From contig JBGAVT010000001.1 in NCBI GenBank assembly GCA_044227985.1, positions 44,245 to 108,244 of the forward strand: DNA of 64,000 nucleotides, read 5' to 3'. The notes under the pieces were generated by a model. The model was not told the DNA's origin, did no database searches, and saw only the letters and a list, made by a program, of their open reading frames with translations. The DNA is from CAZUNB01 sp044227985 (GTDB lineage Bacteria; Patescibacteriota; Saccharimonadia; Saccharimonadales; JAGPDM01). Below, one piece after another: positions 43,148 through 51,896 of the stretch; the first letter of the stretch is position 1; each line of letters begins with the position of its first letter. The position numbers and the translations under genes were made by a program.

Positions 43148-44731
43148 CTAAACGCCCGCCAACTCGCTTGCAGTTGGCCAAGGGTTAAAAGCACAACCTT
43201 GTAGACTGATCGACTGTTGTTGCATGATAGGCGCTGACTGTCCGGGACCACCGCATTTTGCATGTCCAAAACCAATAAAATGCCCAACTTCATGATTTAC
43301 CACCATAGAGCGGTAGTCGTTAAGATTCCCGCCAGCACCATTCCAAGCAGCAGTTGCACCATTCCAACGATCAATGTTAATAATCACATTACTTCCAGAA
43401 CGACAGCTCCACTGTGGACTACAGCCACTACTGAAGCTCGGTAACTGATCAGCTGCACTAAGCCATAACGTAAAACTACAGCCAGACTGCACTTCTGAGA
43501 AACTAACCTTCCCACTACCCGCCCAACTGCGAGAATCTGCAAGCGTTTGAGCTACTTTACCTGAAAAACTAGCAAGATTCGCCGTATCAACCGCCTTAGC
43601 CTGGACACAATAGCTATAGTGCCGCGAACCACCTGAGCGTTTGACTGGTACCGTTCGGGCTTTAGTAGTTATGATTAAAGCTGAAGCTGGTTTTTTGGCT
43701 TCACTCACCTGCAAATAAATAGCATTAGACAACTCTGCACTATTAGTTATTTCGAGCTTTGAACTGTCGACGAGTGAATTTAGATAGGCTGTAATCATTG
43801 GCTTACTCAACTCAAACCCTTTTTCACCTTTAACAAACCATGTTAGCTTTGTTTTGTTATTGGGTACAACTACTTTTTTATCGTTCGTAATAGAGACTTT
43901 TTGTTCGAGCTTTGCGTTGAATTGATCACGACTAGCCTCTAAATCTTTTGTTGAAATCGCAGGTTTTTCCTCAGTAAAAGTTAATTCGATCGGCTTAGTA
44001 TCGGTTGATGTCCTAACCTTTAATTTATTCCTAATTTGCTTGCGCTCAATTTGTCTACCATTTTTCTCCAATGCTATTAAAAACGTATCTTCTTGCTTAA
44101 TTATTTCAGCATTTTGTGGAGGAGTTCGAAGCTCTGAGTTAATTTTATCTAATTCAGAATTTAGCTTCTTTTCATCAACATCCACTGGCAGGTTGTAGTT
44201 TTGGCGAGTGAAAACCTGAATTATCGGTAGGTATCCTTTCTTACGTCCGACTATATCCGCAGCTTTTGGTTTGTTTATTGTGATACCAAGCTTTTCTCGC
44301 TTGAACTCTTGATCAAATAATTTTTCTTTTTTATCATCTTCTGCTTCTTTATTATCAGCTTTTGTTGCGCCCTTTAACGTGATTTTTTTTGGTACTAAAT
44401 TTTGGAGTTTTTGAGGGCTAAAACCTCCAATATTATCTGAACCAATATAACTGTTTGGATATACTTTATCCTGATACATTAGGCCGATTACTACATTGCT
44501 CAATAAAAATAACAACACTAGTGACAAAGAAGAGATGGCAATTATTTTCTTATATGATTTCTTATTGATCTTATCCGGTTTCTTACCTGGTTTTACTGCT
44601 TTGTCGGTATCGATGTCAGATGCACGTGTCAGCTTCTTGGTCGGCTTCTCGTCCTCGCTAACGACTGCTTTGTCTAGTTTTTTCGTTTTTTTTAATAAAC
44701 TTTTCTTTGGTTTTATAACTTCGCGTTTCAT
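43148..44731 (-). CDS. Membrane-anchored metalloprotease-like protein: YoaR-like domain plus DUF3152
   Basis: The 527-residue protein has a Lys-rich cytoplasmic tail, one membrane helix (about 55-75, IIAISSLSLVLLFLLSNVVI), a mixed alpha/beta region resembling YoaR/PG_binding_4 domains (about 100-330) and a C-terminal DUF3152 domain. The latter holds NHEVGHFIGFGHAKC, a full HExxHxxGxxH zinc motif, then PIMQQQ, a possible Met-turn, as in metzincin proteases. Several Cys suggest disulfides. The start at 44731 has AAGGG six bases upstream and follows the PspC stop by one base. Peptidoglycan association is inferred. Confidence 0.8.
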   Translation of the reverse strand: MKREVIKPKKSLLKKTKKLDKAVVSEDEKPTKKLTRASDIDTDKAVKPGKKPDKINKKSYKKIIAISSLSLVLLFLLSNVVIGLMYQDKVYPNSYIGSDNIGGFSPQKLQNLVPKKITLKGATKADNKEAEDDKKEKLFDQEFKREKLGITINKPKAADIVGRKKGYLPIIQVFTRQNYNLPVDVDEKKLNSELDKINSELRTPPQNAEIIKQEDTFLIALEKNGRQIERKQIRNKLKVRTSTDTKPIELTFTEEKPAISTKDLEASRDQFNAKLEQKVSITNDKKVVVPNNKTKLTWFVKGEKGFELSKPMITAYLNSLVDSSKLEITNSAELSNAIYLQVSEAKKPASALIITTKARTVPVKRSGGSRHYSYCVQAKAVDTANLASFSGKVAQTLADSRSWAGSGKVSFSEVQSGCSFTLWLSAADQLPSFSSGCSPQWSCRSGSNVIINIDRWNGATAAWNGAGGNLNDYRSMVVNHEVGHFIGFGHAKCGGPGQSAPIMQQQSISLQGCAFNPWPTASELAGV

Positions 44732-44732
44732 T

Positions 44733-44960
44733 TTAACCCTTAGCGTCTCTAATTTTAGCGTTAACCTGTTTTCGAACTGGTTCGACCGGTACAAAAATCC
44801 ATAGAATTACATATGGGATAAACCCTGGCAACCATCCAGGAAACAGCAGGATAACAAAAACAACTCGGATAATTGTTGCGTCTAATCCAAAGTACTCACC
44901 GATACCACCACAAACACCAGCAACTTTGCGATTGGTCCGGCTTCGGTATAATTTTTTCAT
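44733..44960 (-). CDS. PspC domain protein
   Basis: A 75-residue PspC-domain protein: KLYRSRTNRKVAGVCGGIGEYF, then the membrane helix (about 30-55) with PGWLPGFIPYVILWIFVP. PspC proteins act in envelope-stress sensing. It is the first gene of a unit with the metalloprotease-like gene, separated from it by one base, suggesting a joint envelope function. TAGTAT ends six bases before the ATG. Confidence 0.9.
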   Translation of the reverse strand: MKKLYRSRTNRKVAGVCGGIGEYFGLDATIIRVVFVILLFPGWLPGFIPYVILWIFVPVEPVRKQVNAKIRDAKG

Positions 44961-45041
44961 AACTATATACTACCACTTTCGGTTGCCAAGACTAGCGCTT
45001 ACTAGTAGTGATAGAATATAAGAACGTAACTGGAGGAAACT

Positions 45042-45686
45042 ATGAATATAACGTTTTACTTTGATCCACTTTGTCCGTGGTGCTGGGTAACAGCTGCATG
45101 GATTCGCCAGATTGAAGAATCTAAAAGACTAAACGTAGAGTGGAAAACCATTAGTCTCAAGCTAAAAAACGGCGACATGGGTGAACCTTGGAATACAAAA
45201 GCCGAAAATTCTTTGAAAATACTACGTGTTGTTGAACACCTTCGAGAAAAAGGAAAAAACGACAAAGTAGGTAGTTTCTATGAACACGTTGGCACAGCTA
45301 TACACCGTGACGGCTTGCTTGGTGAGGAAAGACCTGACATTAAACAAGCTATCGCCGATGCAGCTAGTTCGGTCGGGATTGACCCAGATTGCGCTATCAA
45401 ACATCTTGAAGACGAAGACCTGACCCAAAGAGTCCAGGAAAGCACAGATGAGGCTATCGCTCTTGCTGGCAACGACATCGGTACGCCGATTATCGCCTTT
45501 AAAGACAGCGCGGGGAAAGATGCAGCATTATTTGGACCAGTCATCTCCGAACTTCCAGCGAGCTTAGATGAAGCAGAAAAACTCTGGGACGCCTATGTGA
45601 CTTTTGCAACTACACCGTATTTCTGGGAGCTGAAGCGCACTCGAACCGTGCAGCCCAACACCGAAAACACATTCAAAGAAGACTAG
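45042..45686 (+). CDS. DsbA-family thiol protein similar to mycothiol-dependent nitroreductase Rv2466c
   Basis: The 214-residue protein has a thioredoxin fold with an inserted helical domain. FYFDPLCPWCWVTAAWI carries the CPWC active site preceded by the FDPLCPWCW segment typical of Rv2466c-like proteins, and GTPIIAFKD carries the cis-Pro. There is no signal peptide, so it acts in the cytoplasm. In Actinobacteria this enzyme uses mycothiol; no mycothiol genes are in the window, so the thiol partner is unknown. GGAGG lies seven bases before the ATG. Confidence 0.85.
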   Translation: MNITFYFDPLCPWCWVTAAWIRQIEESKRLNVEWKTISLKLKNGDMGEPWNTKAENSLKILRVVEHLREKGKNDKVGSFYEHVGTAIHRDGLLGEERPDIKQAIADAASSVGIDPDCAIKHLEDEDLTQRVQESTDEAIALAGNDIGTPIIAFKDSAGKDAALFGPVISELPASLDEAEKLWDAYVTFATTPYFWELKRTRTVQPNTENTFKED

Positions 45687-45767
45687 GCCCGAAGTAAGCA
45701 AAAATTAGTTTAGAGCACGAAACTAAGCATTACTGCTATAATATCGATACAAGGGAGATTAAAAAAC

Positions 45768-46163
45768 ATGATGAAAATACATATTACTCAGTTCGATTTA
45801 GACCGATTACAGAAGCTACTTTCAGCACGAAAACCATACGACAAATATGACCAAGGTTTGGCAGATGACTTAGAAAATGCCGAGATTATTGAGCCATCAG
45901 CAGTTCCACCCGACGTCATCACAATGAATTCAACAGTCCGGTTAACTGATGAAGACGGTAAAGATCATGATTATTCGATTGTCTTTCCTGAAGATGCTAA
46001 TCTAGCTGAAAACAAAATATCGATTCTCTCACCTGTTGGCTACTCGATGATTGGTTGGCGCGTAGGTGGTGATCTACACATACCAACACCGAAAGGTGAC
46101 AAAAAACTTACAGTCAAAGAAATTCTGTATCAGCCAGAACAAGCTGGTGATTTTGACCGATAG
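45768..46163 (+). CDS. rnk: Rnk/GreA-type transcription factor
   Basis: A 131-residue regulator with a short N-terminal helical part (ITQFDLDRLQKLL) and a GreA/GreB C-terminal FKBP-like domain: MNSTVRLTDED, DYSIVFPEDANLAENKISILSPVGYSMIGWRVGG. Rnk binds RNA polymerase near the secondary channel. It has TATAAT in the right place and a GGGAG ribosome site ten bases before the ATG. It stands alone and convergent with the next gene. Confidence 0.92.
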   Translation: MMKIHITQFDLDRLQKLLSARKPYDKYDQGLADDLENAEIIEPSAVPPDVITMNSTVRLTDEDGKDHDYSIVFPEDANLAENKISILSPVGYSMIGWRVGGDLHIPTPKGDKKLTVKEILYQPEQAGDFDR

Positions 46164-46268
46164 TCGTTAGCTCCTAAAACATAGATTTTAGATATAAAGA
46201 CCTGAATATTTTCGCTTGCTTATGCGACAACCGGACGGAGGCAACCGTCCTTGGCTATAATTCTCTAT

Positions 46269-46763
46269 CTACCCGTTTGAATTAGATATCTTACCCAGGA
46301 ACGAAAATAATGGATCATCGGCAGGAATCGCATGGTGGCAGAGGTAAAACCGCTCTTCGGATTTTTGCGGAAAAGTATAGTAGATATCTCTGCCATCGTA
46401 AGCCGACGGGCAGTCTCCATGACCTGATTTATATAAATCAAAGTCAATATCTTTAATTAATCTTTTAAGTTTTTTAACCTCAAATCGATTCAGATTTTTT
46501 ATTCCTTTGGCGGAGCCGTCCTCATAAATAGTGAAAATTACACCCTGACAAATCTTATGCCCGCAGAATCCACCAGTCGAGCCTTTTTCCAATACCGGAC
46601 CGCCCTTAAGTGGATTAATGTCGCTTGTATCAAAGTCAATTTTTGGAGCTTCGTAGTAGATAATAGCGGCTAGATTAACAGATACGAACAAACCAATTAG
46701 TGTTAAGATTTTAGCCTTTACCGTCAGTTTCCCTGAAGGATTGATTAACCATTTTTTAGCCAT
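46269..46763 (-). CDS. Small membrane-anchored protein downstream of the restriction-modification gene
   Basis: A 164-residue protein with a basic N-terminus, one membrane segment (about 16-38, KILTLIGLFVSVNLAAIIYY) and an outer domain with five Cys, including FCGHKIC and the GDCPSAYDGRDIYY segment. Its start overlaps the stop of the Type IIG gene, so it is co-translated. It may be an accessory partner or an unrelated exported protein. No family recognised. Confidence 0.65.
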   Translation of the reverse strand: MAKKWLINPSGKLTVKAKILTLIGLFVSVNLAAIIYYEAPKIDFDTSDINPLKGGPVLEKGSTGGFCGHKICQGVIFTIYEDGSAKGIKNLNRFEVKKLKRLIKDIDFDLYKSGHGDCPSAYDGRDIYYTFPQKSEERFYLCHHAIPADDPLFSFLGKISNSNG

Positions 46764-49700
46764 TATGATGTTTCAACTATTTTTATTTCTTCGGGCGTGA
46801 GGTCGTAGAGTTTGTAGACCATTTGGTTGATTTGGTTGTCGGTTTGGTCGATTGTTTGTTGCAGCTTGGCTAATTCTGGTTGGTATTTTTCGTACAGGCT
46901 GAGCAGTTCGTCTTTTTGGGCTAAGCTTAATTTTAGCTTCAAGGCTTTTACGAAGTCGCTAAAATCTAGTTGCCACCACGTTTTTAGGCTTCTTGGCCAT
47001 TTTTCTATTTCGAATTCATTCATGACTAGTTTTTGGAAACGAGAATTATTCTCATATAAATCTTTATTAAACCTGAGCATTTCATCGGCTTTCTTAACAA
47101 AGGAGAATTGCCCACTGATATCTAACGGTTTGATTGGTATCTGGTTTAGCTCATATCCACTTATTGTCGGCATCCTAAATCTGTCGTTGAACCACCAATT
47201 AATAGTACTGGAGTTAATTAAAGATAAAATATACTTTAAGTTATAATTTTCATTATTGTACAAAACTGATATATTCGTGGTATCTAAACAATAATAACCC
47301 GAGCTGTCATATGTAGCTAAAAGTTGACCCGAGCTGTTGACGCGCTGAGTTATTATTTTTTCTGAAAATTCAAATATCTTTGCTTCGTGAGGCAATGATC
47401 CTACCTTTTCTTTCATCAGGTCTGGTCTATACCAGATATGCTCACCCGAGTAGTCTATTCTGTACGCTTTTACATCTCTGCCTCGAACAACCTTCTGATA
47501 CTCAGAACCATTCTTCTCAAAGGATAAGAAGCGAGAATCGTCGCTAGTCTTTATGCCCCTAGTAAACTTTATTAACTCCAAAAGCTTAACTGACTGACCT
47601 TCAAGTTTATTATTGAGCTTTTGATTGACCTCAGACCAGTCCATATTTATAGAGTAATCATCGGATAGTTCAATGACTTTTCTGGGAATTACTACCTGTT
47701 TAACAAACTCAGAATTAAATATTGGTATGCCATCAAACACACCTTTCCGTAGAACTAGTATGACTGTTTTAACGACTGCATCGGTAAATATACCGTGTCC
47801 AAGATCGACTAAGGATTGAATCTTATAATTGTTGATTATTAATTCTCTCAATGGTTGAAAACTTGTCGTAGTCGTCCAGGTATGTGGGAATATATACCCC
47901 AGTGAACCCTTAGCTCGCAATATACTGGTCGACCTTTCCACGAAGAATGCGTATAGATCGGTTTTGTTTTTATATACAGAAAAAGAATTTTTGTAATATT
48001 CCCGCTCTTCTACGGGAAGATTAGCAAAATTAACATACGGTGGATTGCCGACGACTACATCGAAACCACCATCAGCGAAAATATCTGGGAATTCTATGTG
48101 CCAGTTGAAGGCTTTGTCTCCAGCCACTTCGGGGTCGTCAATCAAGCTATTACCACATTTAATATTTCCATCAAGCGTGGTCAGCTTTTTGCCTTTAGCG
48201 GCAGATTTAAGCCACAAACTAAGCCGAGTAATCTCGACACTTTCGTTATTGAGATCAACGCCGTAAATATTGTTTTGCAAGATTGATTTAATAGCGGCAT
48301 CGGTATTAAACAAGCTGACTTTATCGCCATCCAAGATTGCTGCAACACGCTTGTTTTCCGCTAGTAGAAAATCAAAAACCTGAACCAAAAACGCACCACT
48401 ACCACAAGCTGGGTCGCAAACAGTAACTTTCTGTAAAATTAACTGGTAAGCACTATAGGCTTGATGCTCCCGCTTGGCATAAGACTTGTCGTTAATGTCG
48501 CCTTTTAGCCCTGCTTCTTTTTTGCACTTTTCCTCTGCCTCACGCAAGTATTCGCCCAAAGAGTTTTCGACGATATATTTAACGATGTAGTCTGGTGTAT
48601 AGAAGATTCCGTCTTTTTTACGCTTACTGACCTTTGGCTTGTCGGCTTCTTCGACAATCGTTTCGGCCTTTTGTTTAATTTCCTCTAGATCACTAATCGA
48701 TTGTTCGAAAATATGACCGAGAATCTGTACGCTCAAATCTTCGTTAAAGTCGTAACGGCTGAGTTCGGCAACAACATGCAGTGGTTCATCGTCAATAATT
48801 AGCTCATTTAATTCCGCATCGTTACGGAACAAGCCACCGTTGTAGCCCCTTGGTATTTCCAGCTTATCGCTACCAACATCAATCGCATTGAAAAAGCCTT
48901 TGAGCGTACTCCACAAACTGCCATAAGCCGATTCGTTAACCTTGAGCACACGTTGCATTGTGTTGTCTGGCAGTAGTCCACGGTCTTCGGAAAAGCAAGC
49001 AAAGACAATCCGATCAATTATCTTTTGAGCTTTTTCGACACCGAGATCGATATCATCACGAACAAGTTTGTTATTTTTATACATATTCCGCAGTAGTTCT
49101 AGCCGAGCATCTTTATAAACCTTGTAGAACTTTTTACTTATGTCTTCTTGCTCGATACGGATATCGCTGAGTAGTTCCTCGGTTTTGGATTTGCCTTCGC
49201 CATTTTTTGGGACAAAATTATCGTGCTGCAATAAATAATAGAAAGTTTTGAAATTGATATAATCGTCTCTTGGATTTGCCAGATCCTCCAATGTCCAGAG
49301 TTCGTAATCTAGCTGGTTATCTTGGTAGAGCCGAAACTCCCAAAAATTGCTGACAATCACGAACGGACAGTGTTTGTATTGGGTTTTGTATTTAAAGCCT
49401 TGCTGGACTGGGCTCATATTGCCCTCACGTCGCTGCGGCTTGTCGAGGACGATTGCCGCACCTTTGAGCTCGACAACTGCACTGACCTTTTGGTTTTCGC
49501 GTGTTTCATCAGTGTGTAAATAGCCAACAATCGCATCTGGTAATTGCCCACCGGAAGTTGTGGCTTTCGGTTCAAAACTGTAGGGGCTATGTGGCTTTTC
49601 TTCATAACCCAAGATTTTAATGAAGAAATCTTGGTTAAAAGCTTGTTCGCGCGAAGTTTCTTTATCTGTCTTTAAACTGCCAGTTCTATAATCTGTTAGC

Positions 49701-49795
49701 CAAGTATTAATAATCTCAATTTTTGGCAAAACTTCATCCGTTGAAATCTGCCCTGCAATCGCTCGGAGCTTCTGGGTTGGGAATATATTTGCCAT
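46763..49795 (-). CDS. Type IIG restriction-modification enzyme (fused endonuclease and N6-adenine methyltransferase)
   Basis: The 1010-residue protein combines a PD-(D/E)xK nuclease (PDAIVGY near residue 86 and VVELKGA near 107), a helical linker, an N6-adenine methyltransferase (motif I VCDPACGSGAFLVQ, motif IV VVGNPPYVNF) and a C-terminal TaqI-C-like DNA-recognition part (IKTSDDSRFLSF; RGRDVKAYRI). It would both cut and methylate an unknown site. No separate R or M gene is adjacent. A BREX PglX-like role is less likely, as no other BREX gene is present. The start lies near TATCAT and TATATA elements, so its promoter is plausible but unassigned. Confidence 0.9.
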   Translation of the reverse strand: MANIFPTQKLRAIAGQISTDEVLPKIEIINTWLTDYRTGSLKTDKETSREQAFNQDFFIKILGYEEKPHSPYSFEPKATTSGGQLPDAIVGYLHTDETRENQKVSAVVELKGAAIVLDKPQRREGNMSPVQQGFKYKTQYKHCPFVIVSNFWEFRLYQDNQLDYELWTLEDLANPRDDYINFKTFYYLLQHDNFVPKNGEGKSKTEELLSDIRIEQEDISKKFYKVYKDARLELLRNMYKNNKLVRDDIDLGVEKAQKIIDRIVFACFSEDRGLLPDNTMQRVLKVNESAYGSLWSTLKGFFNAIDVGSDKLEIPRGYNGGLFRNDAELNELIIDDEPLHVVAELSRYDFNEDLSVQILGHIFEQSISDLEEIKQKAETIVEEADKPKVSKRKKDGIFYTPDYIVKYIVENSLGEYLREAEEKCKKEAGLKGDINDKSYAKREHQAYSAYQLILQKVTVCDPACGSGAFLVQVFDFLLAENKRVAAILDGDKVSLFNTDAAIKSILQNNIYGVDLNNESVEITRLSLWLKSAAKGKKLTTLDGNIKCGNSLIDDPEVAGDKAFNWHIEFPDIFADGGFDVVVGNPPYVNFANLPVEEREYYKNSFSVYKNKTDLYAFFVERSTSILRAKGSLGYIFPHTWTTTTSFQPLRELIINNYKIQSLVDLGHGIFTDAVVKTVILVLRKGVFDGIPIFNSEFVKQVVIPRKVIELSDDYSINMDWSEVNQKLNNKLEGQSVKLLELIKFTRGIKTSDDSRFLSFEKNGSEYQKVVRGRDVKAYRIDYSGEHIWYRPDLMKEKVGSLPHEAKIFEFSEKIITQRVNSSGQLLATYDSSGYYCLDTTNISVLYNNENYNLKYILSLINSSTINWWFNDRFRMPTISGYELNQIPIKPLDISGQFSFVKKADEMLRFNKDLYENNSRFQKLVMNEFEIEKWPRSLKTWWQLDFSDFVKALKLKLSLAQKDELLSLYEKYQPELAKLQQTIDQTDNQINQMVYKLYDLTPEEIKIVETS

Positions 49796-49924
49796 CTTAT
49801 ATAGATGATATCATCTCGTTGCTATTTACTGTCAGAAGTTTCAGCTTTTGAGCACTAAAAATCATTGACTGTGGTTTAAGTTTAGGATATATTAACAGCT
49901 ATCACCATGTCCGAGTTAAGCAAC

Positions 49925-50467
49925 CTAAGGTTTCGACCGACCGTTGATCTCGGTCTTTTTGCTTCTCTTGGCTTCTAGATTTTTACGCAAGAGATCAACT
50001 CGACTGATGTAACTATTATATTTCCGTAGCAGACTAGAAAAATGCCGATTAGGTACAAGAACTCGTAAAAGTTTGTTTCTCTCAGCAAGAAACTCAACCA
50101 AGCAAGCAAAATCTCCGTCGCCGCTAACGACGATTGCTTTATCATAATTTTCATATTGAATAGCCGAAGCATGTAGCACGAGTTCGGCATCGACATTACC
50201 TTTGACTGTGTCGTCTTTGATCTCAACCGTTGGTTTAAAAATCAGAATATAGCCAGCCTCTTGCAAGGATAAATACAGCATTTCATTTCCAGGAACTTGA
50301 CCAATAAAAAGATAGGCTTTTTGGACATTATATTTATTCTTCAGATAAAGTCGGAACTTTCCAAAATCGAGTCGCCAACCAAGTGCACGAACACCGAGGT
50401 TGAGGTTCTGGCTATCTATAAAAGCGTAGTTAGGTTTATTTGTTGTATTAATTTTGGTTGGTTTCAT
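49925..50467 (-). CDS. NYN-domain (LabA/DUF88-type) putative RNase
   Basis: A 180-residue PIN-like NYN protein. AFIDSQNLNLG, GNVDAELVLHA and VVSGDGDFACLVEFL give the three acidic clusters of the metal site. These proteins cleave RNA or act in RNA-related regulation. I placed the start at 50467, an ATG in the spacer. The longer frame from 50590 would run antisense through the FMN riboswitch and its amino acids match nothing. Confidence 0.85.
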   Translation of the reverse strand: MKPTKINTTNKPNYAFIDSQNLNLGVRALGWRLDFGKFRLYLKNKYNVQKAYLFIGQVPGNEMLYLSLQEAGYILIFKPTVEIKDDTVKGNVDAELVLHASAIQYENYDKAIVVSGDGDFACLVEFLAERNKLLRVLVPNRHFSSLLRKYNSYISRVDLLRKNLEAKRSKKTEINGRSKP

Positions 50468-50507
50468 AGTTTCAGTATACAAAGTTTGGCCAGTGTGTGA
50501 CGATGCT

Positions 50508-50536
50508 TTGGCCAAATTCTCCTTTGTTGGTATAAT
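50508..50536 (+). promoter_or_regulatory. Promoter of the riboflavin operon
   Basis: TTGGCC (50508-50513), a 17-base spacer and a perfect TATAAT (50531-50536), ending eight bases before the start of the FMN aptamer. Confidence 0.75.
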
Positions 50537-50543
50537 AGAGTCA

Positions 50544-50717
50544 CTATCCTTCGGGGTCGGGTGAAAATCCCAATCGGTGGTACAGCCCACGAGTCGGTGA
50601 CAACTGACATGATCTGGTTAGATTCCAGAGCCGACCGTACAGTCGGGATGGAAGAAGATAGTCGCATATTTTGCTAGTTAAAAAATCCCCGAAGCGCGTA
50701 GTCGTGAAAGGGATTTT
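50544..50717 (+). promoter_or_regulatory. FMN riboswitch (RFN element) with ribosome-site sequestor
   Basis: The RFN element has the conserved core: CTTCGGGGTCGGGTGAAAATCC in two short parts, then CGGTGGTACAGCCCACGAG, GATCTGGTTAGATTCCAGAGCCGAC, and AGTCGGGATGGAAGAAG. Downstream, AAAATCCC (50682-50689) pairs with GGGATTTT (50710-50717), which holds the ribosome site AAGGG just before the ATG. CCCCGAAG (50687-50694) is also fully complementary to CTTCGGGG (50549-50556) in the aptamer closing stem. When FMN locks that stem, the sequestor would form and translation stop; without FMN the two could pair and free the ribosome site. Confidence 0.95.
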
Positions 50718-51896
50718 ATGTTTTCAGGAATTATCACAAATATCGGGAAAGTCGTAAAAATAGACGACAAGAAACTAACCTTTTCAGCCGACACTAAGAT
50801 TATTGATGAAATATCACCCGGCAGCAGTATTGCAATTAATGGAGTCTGTCTAACAGCGCTTCAACAACCAGCAGACGGCACTTTTATAGTTGAAGTGATG
50901 ACTGAAACTATCAAGAAAACGAATATTCAAAAACTGTTAGTCGATGATGAGGTTAATCTCGAACTTGCCCTCCCCGCTTCCGCCCGACTCGACGGCCATA
51001 TCGTTCAAGGCCACGTTGATGGTGTTGGCACGATTGAGTCAATCATTCCAGAGGATAACAGTCATCTTGTCACGATATCCTTGCCGAGCGAAATTTCCGG
51101 ACTGATGGTCGAGAAAGGCTCGGTAACGCTTAATGGCGTTTCGCTTACAATTATTAGTATTGAAAATGACTTCTTACAGGTTGGAATAATTCCCTACACT
51201 TGGGACCACACTATTTTTAACAGATTAAAAACTGGCGATAAAATTAACGTTGAAGTAGATGTATTAGCCCGCTATGCACAAAAAAGAGAGGAAACTAACG
51301 GAAAAAGTTCAAAATTCCATAAAGTAACTAGCGCAAATTTGCCGACAGAATTTGGTTTGTTCAAGATGTCAGTTTATGCGAATAATCAAAACGGTAAAGA
51401 ACACGTTGCGCTTGAAATGGGTGAAGCAAAACAGTCTGTTTTGACCCGTATTCACTCTCAGTGCTTAACCGGCGATACATTTCATTCCTTAAAATGTGAT
51501 TGCAAAGAGCAGCTGCACCATAGTTTTAGGATGATTGCTGAAGAAGGTAGTGGATTGATAATTTATCTCGACCAAGAAGGTCGAGATATCGGTTTAACAA
51601 ACAAGATCAAAGCCTACGCACTGCAAGAACAAGGCATGGATACAGTCGAAGCTAACCTTGCGCTGGGTTTGCCTGTCGACAATCGCCGTTATGACATGGT
51701 GGCCGATATTTTGGATGATTTAAACATAGAATCGATACGGCTAATTTCTAACAGTAGCGACAAACAAGCACAGCTCGAAAAATTAGGCATTGAGATTAAT
51801 GGAACCGTGCCAATCCAAACCGTGCCACAAGAATATAATCTTGAATATCTGAAAACCAAAAAAAAGAAAATGGGTCATCATCTTGATGAAATCTGA
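50718..51896 (+). CDS. Fused riboflavin synthase (alpha) and GTP cyclohydrolase II
   Basis: The 392-residue protein joins two enzymes. Residues 1-190 are riboflavin synthase with two lumazine-binding barrels (GIITNIGKV, SIAINGVCLTA; GHIVQGHVDGVG, KGSVTLNGVSLTI). Residues about 205-385 are GTP cyclohydrolase II: RIHSQCLTGDTF with SLKCDCKEQL (three Cys for zinc), then YLDQEGRDIGLTNKIKAY and VDNRRYDMVADIL. Most bacteria instead fuse cyclohydrolase II to DHBP synthase (RibBA). The fusion would couple the first and last steps of the pathway. It overlaps ribD by 14 bp, behind the FMN riboswitch. Confidence 0.93.
   Translation: MFSGIITNIGKVVKIDDKKLTFSADTKIIDEISPGSSIAINGVCLTALQQPADGTFIVEVMTETIKKTNIQKLLVDDEVNLELALPASARLDGHIVQGHVDGVGTIESIIPEDNSHLVTISLPSEISGLMVEKGSVTLNGVSLTIISIENDFLQVGIIPYTWDHTIFNRLKTGDKINVEVDVLARYAQKREETNGKSSKFHKVTSANLPTEFGLFKMSVYANNQNGKEHVALEMGEAKQSVLTRIHSQCLTGDTFHSLKCDCKEQLHHSFRMIAEEGSGLIIYLDQEGRDIGLTNKIKAYALQEQGMDTVEANLALGLPVDNRRYDMVADILDDLNIESIRLISNSSDKQAQLEKLGIEINGTVPIQTVPQEYNLEYLKTKKKKMGHHLDEI

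Noticed and set aside
46233..46250. GGACGG/CCGTCC hairpin between rnk and the membrane-protein gene
   Set aside because: Only six pairs and no T run on either side; too weak to call a terminator.
50468..50590. Upstream extension of the NYN gene
   Set aside because: The extension is the complement of the FMN riboswitch and promoter; the conserved domain begins after the ATG at 50467.
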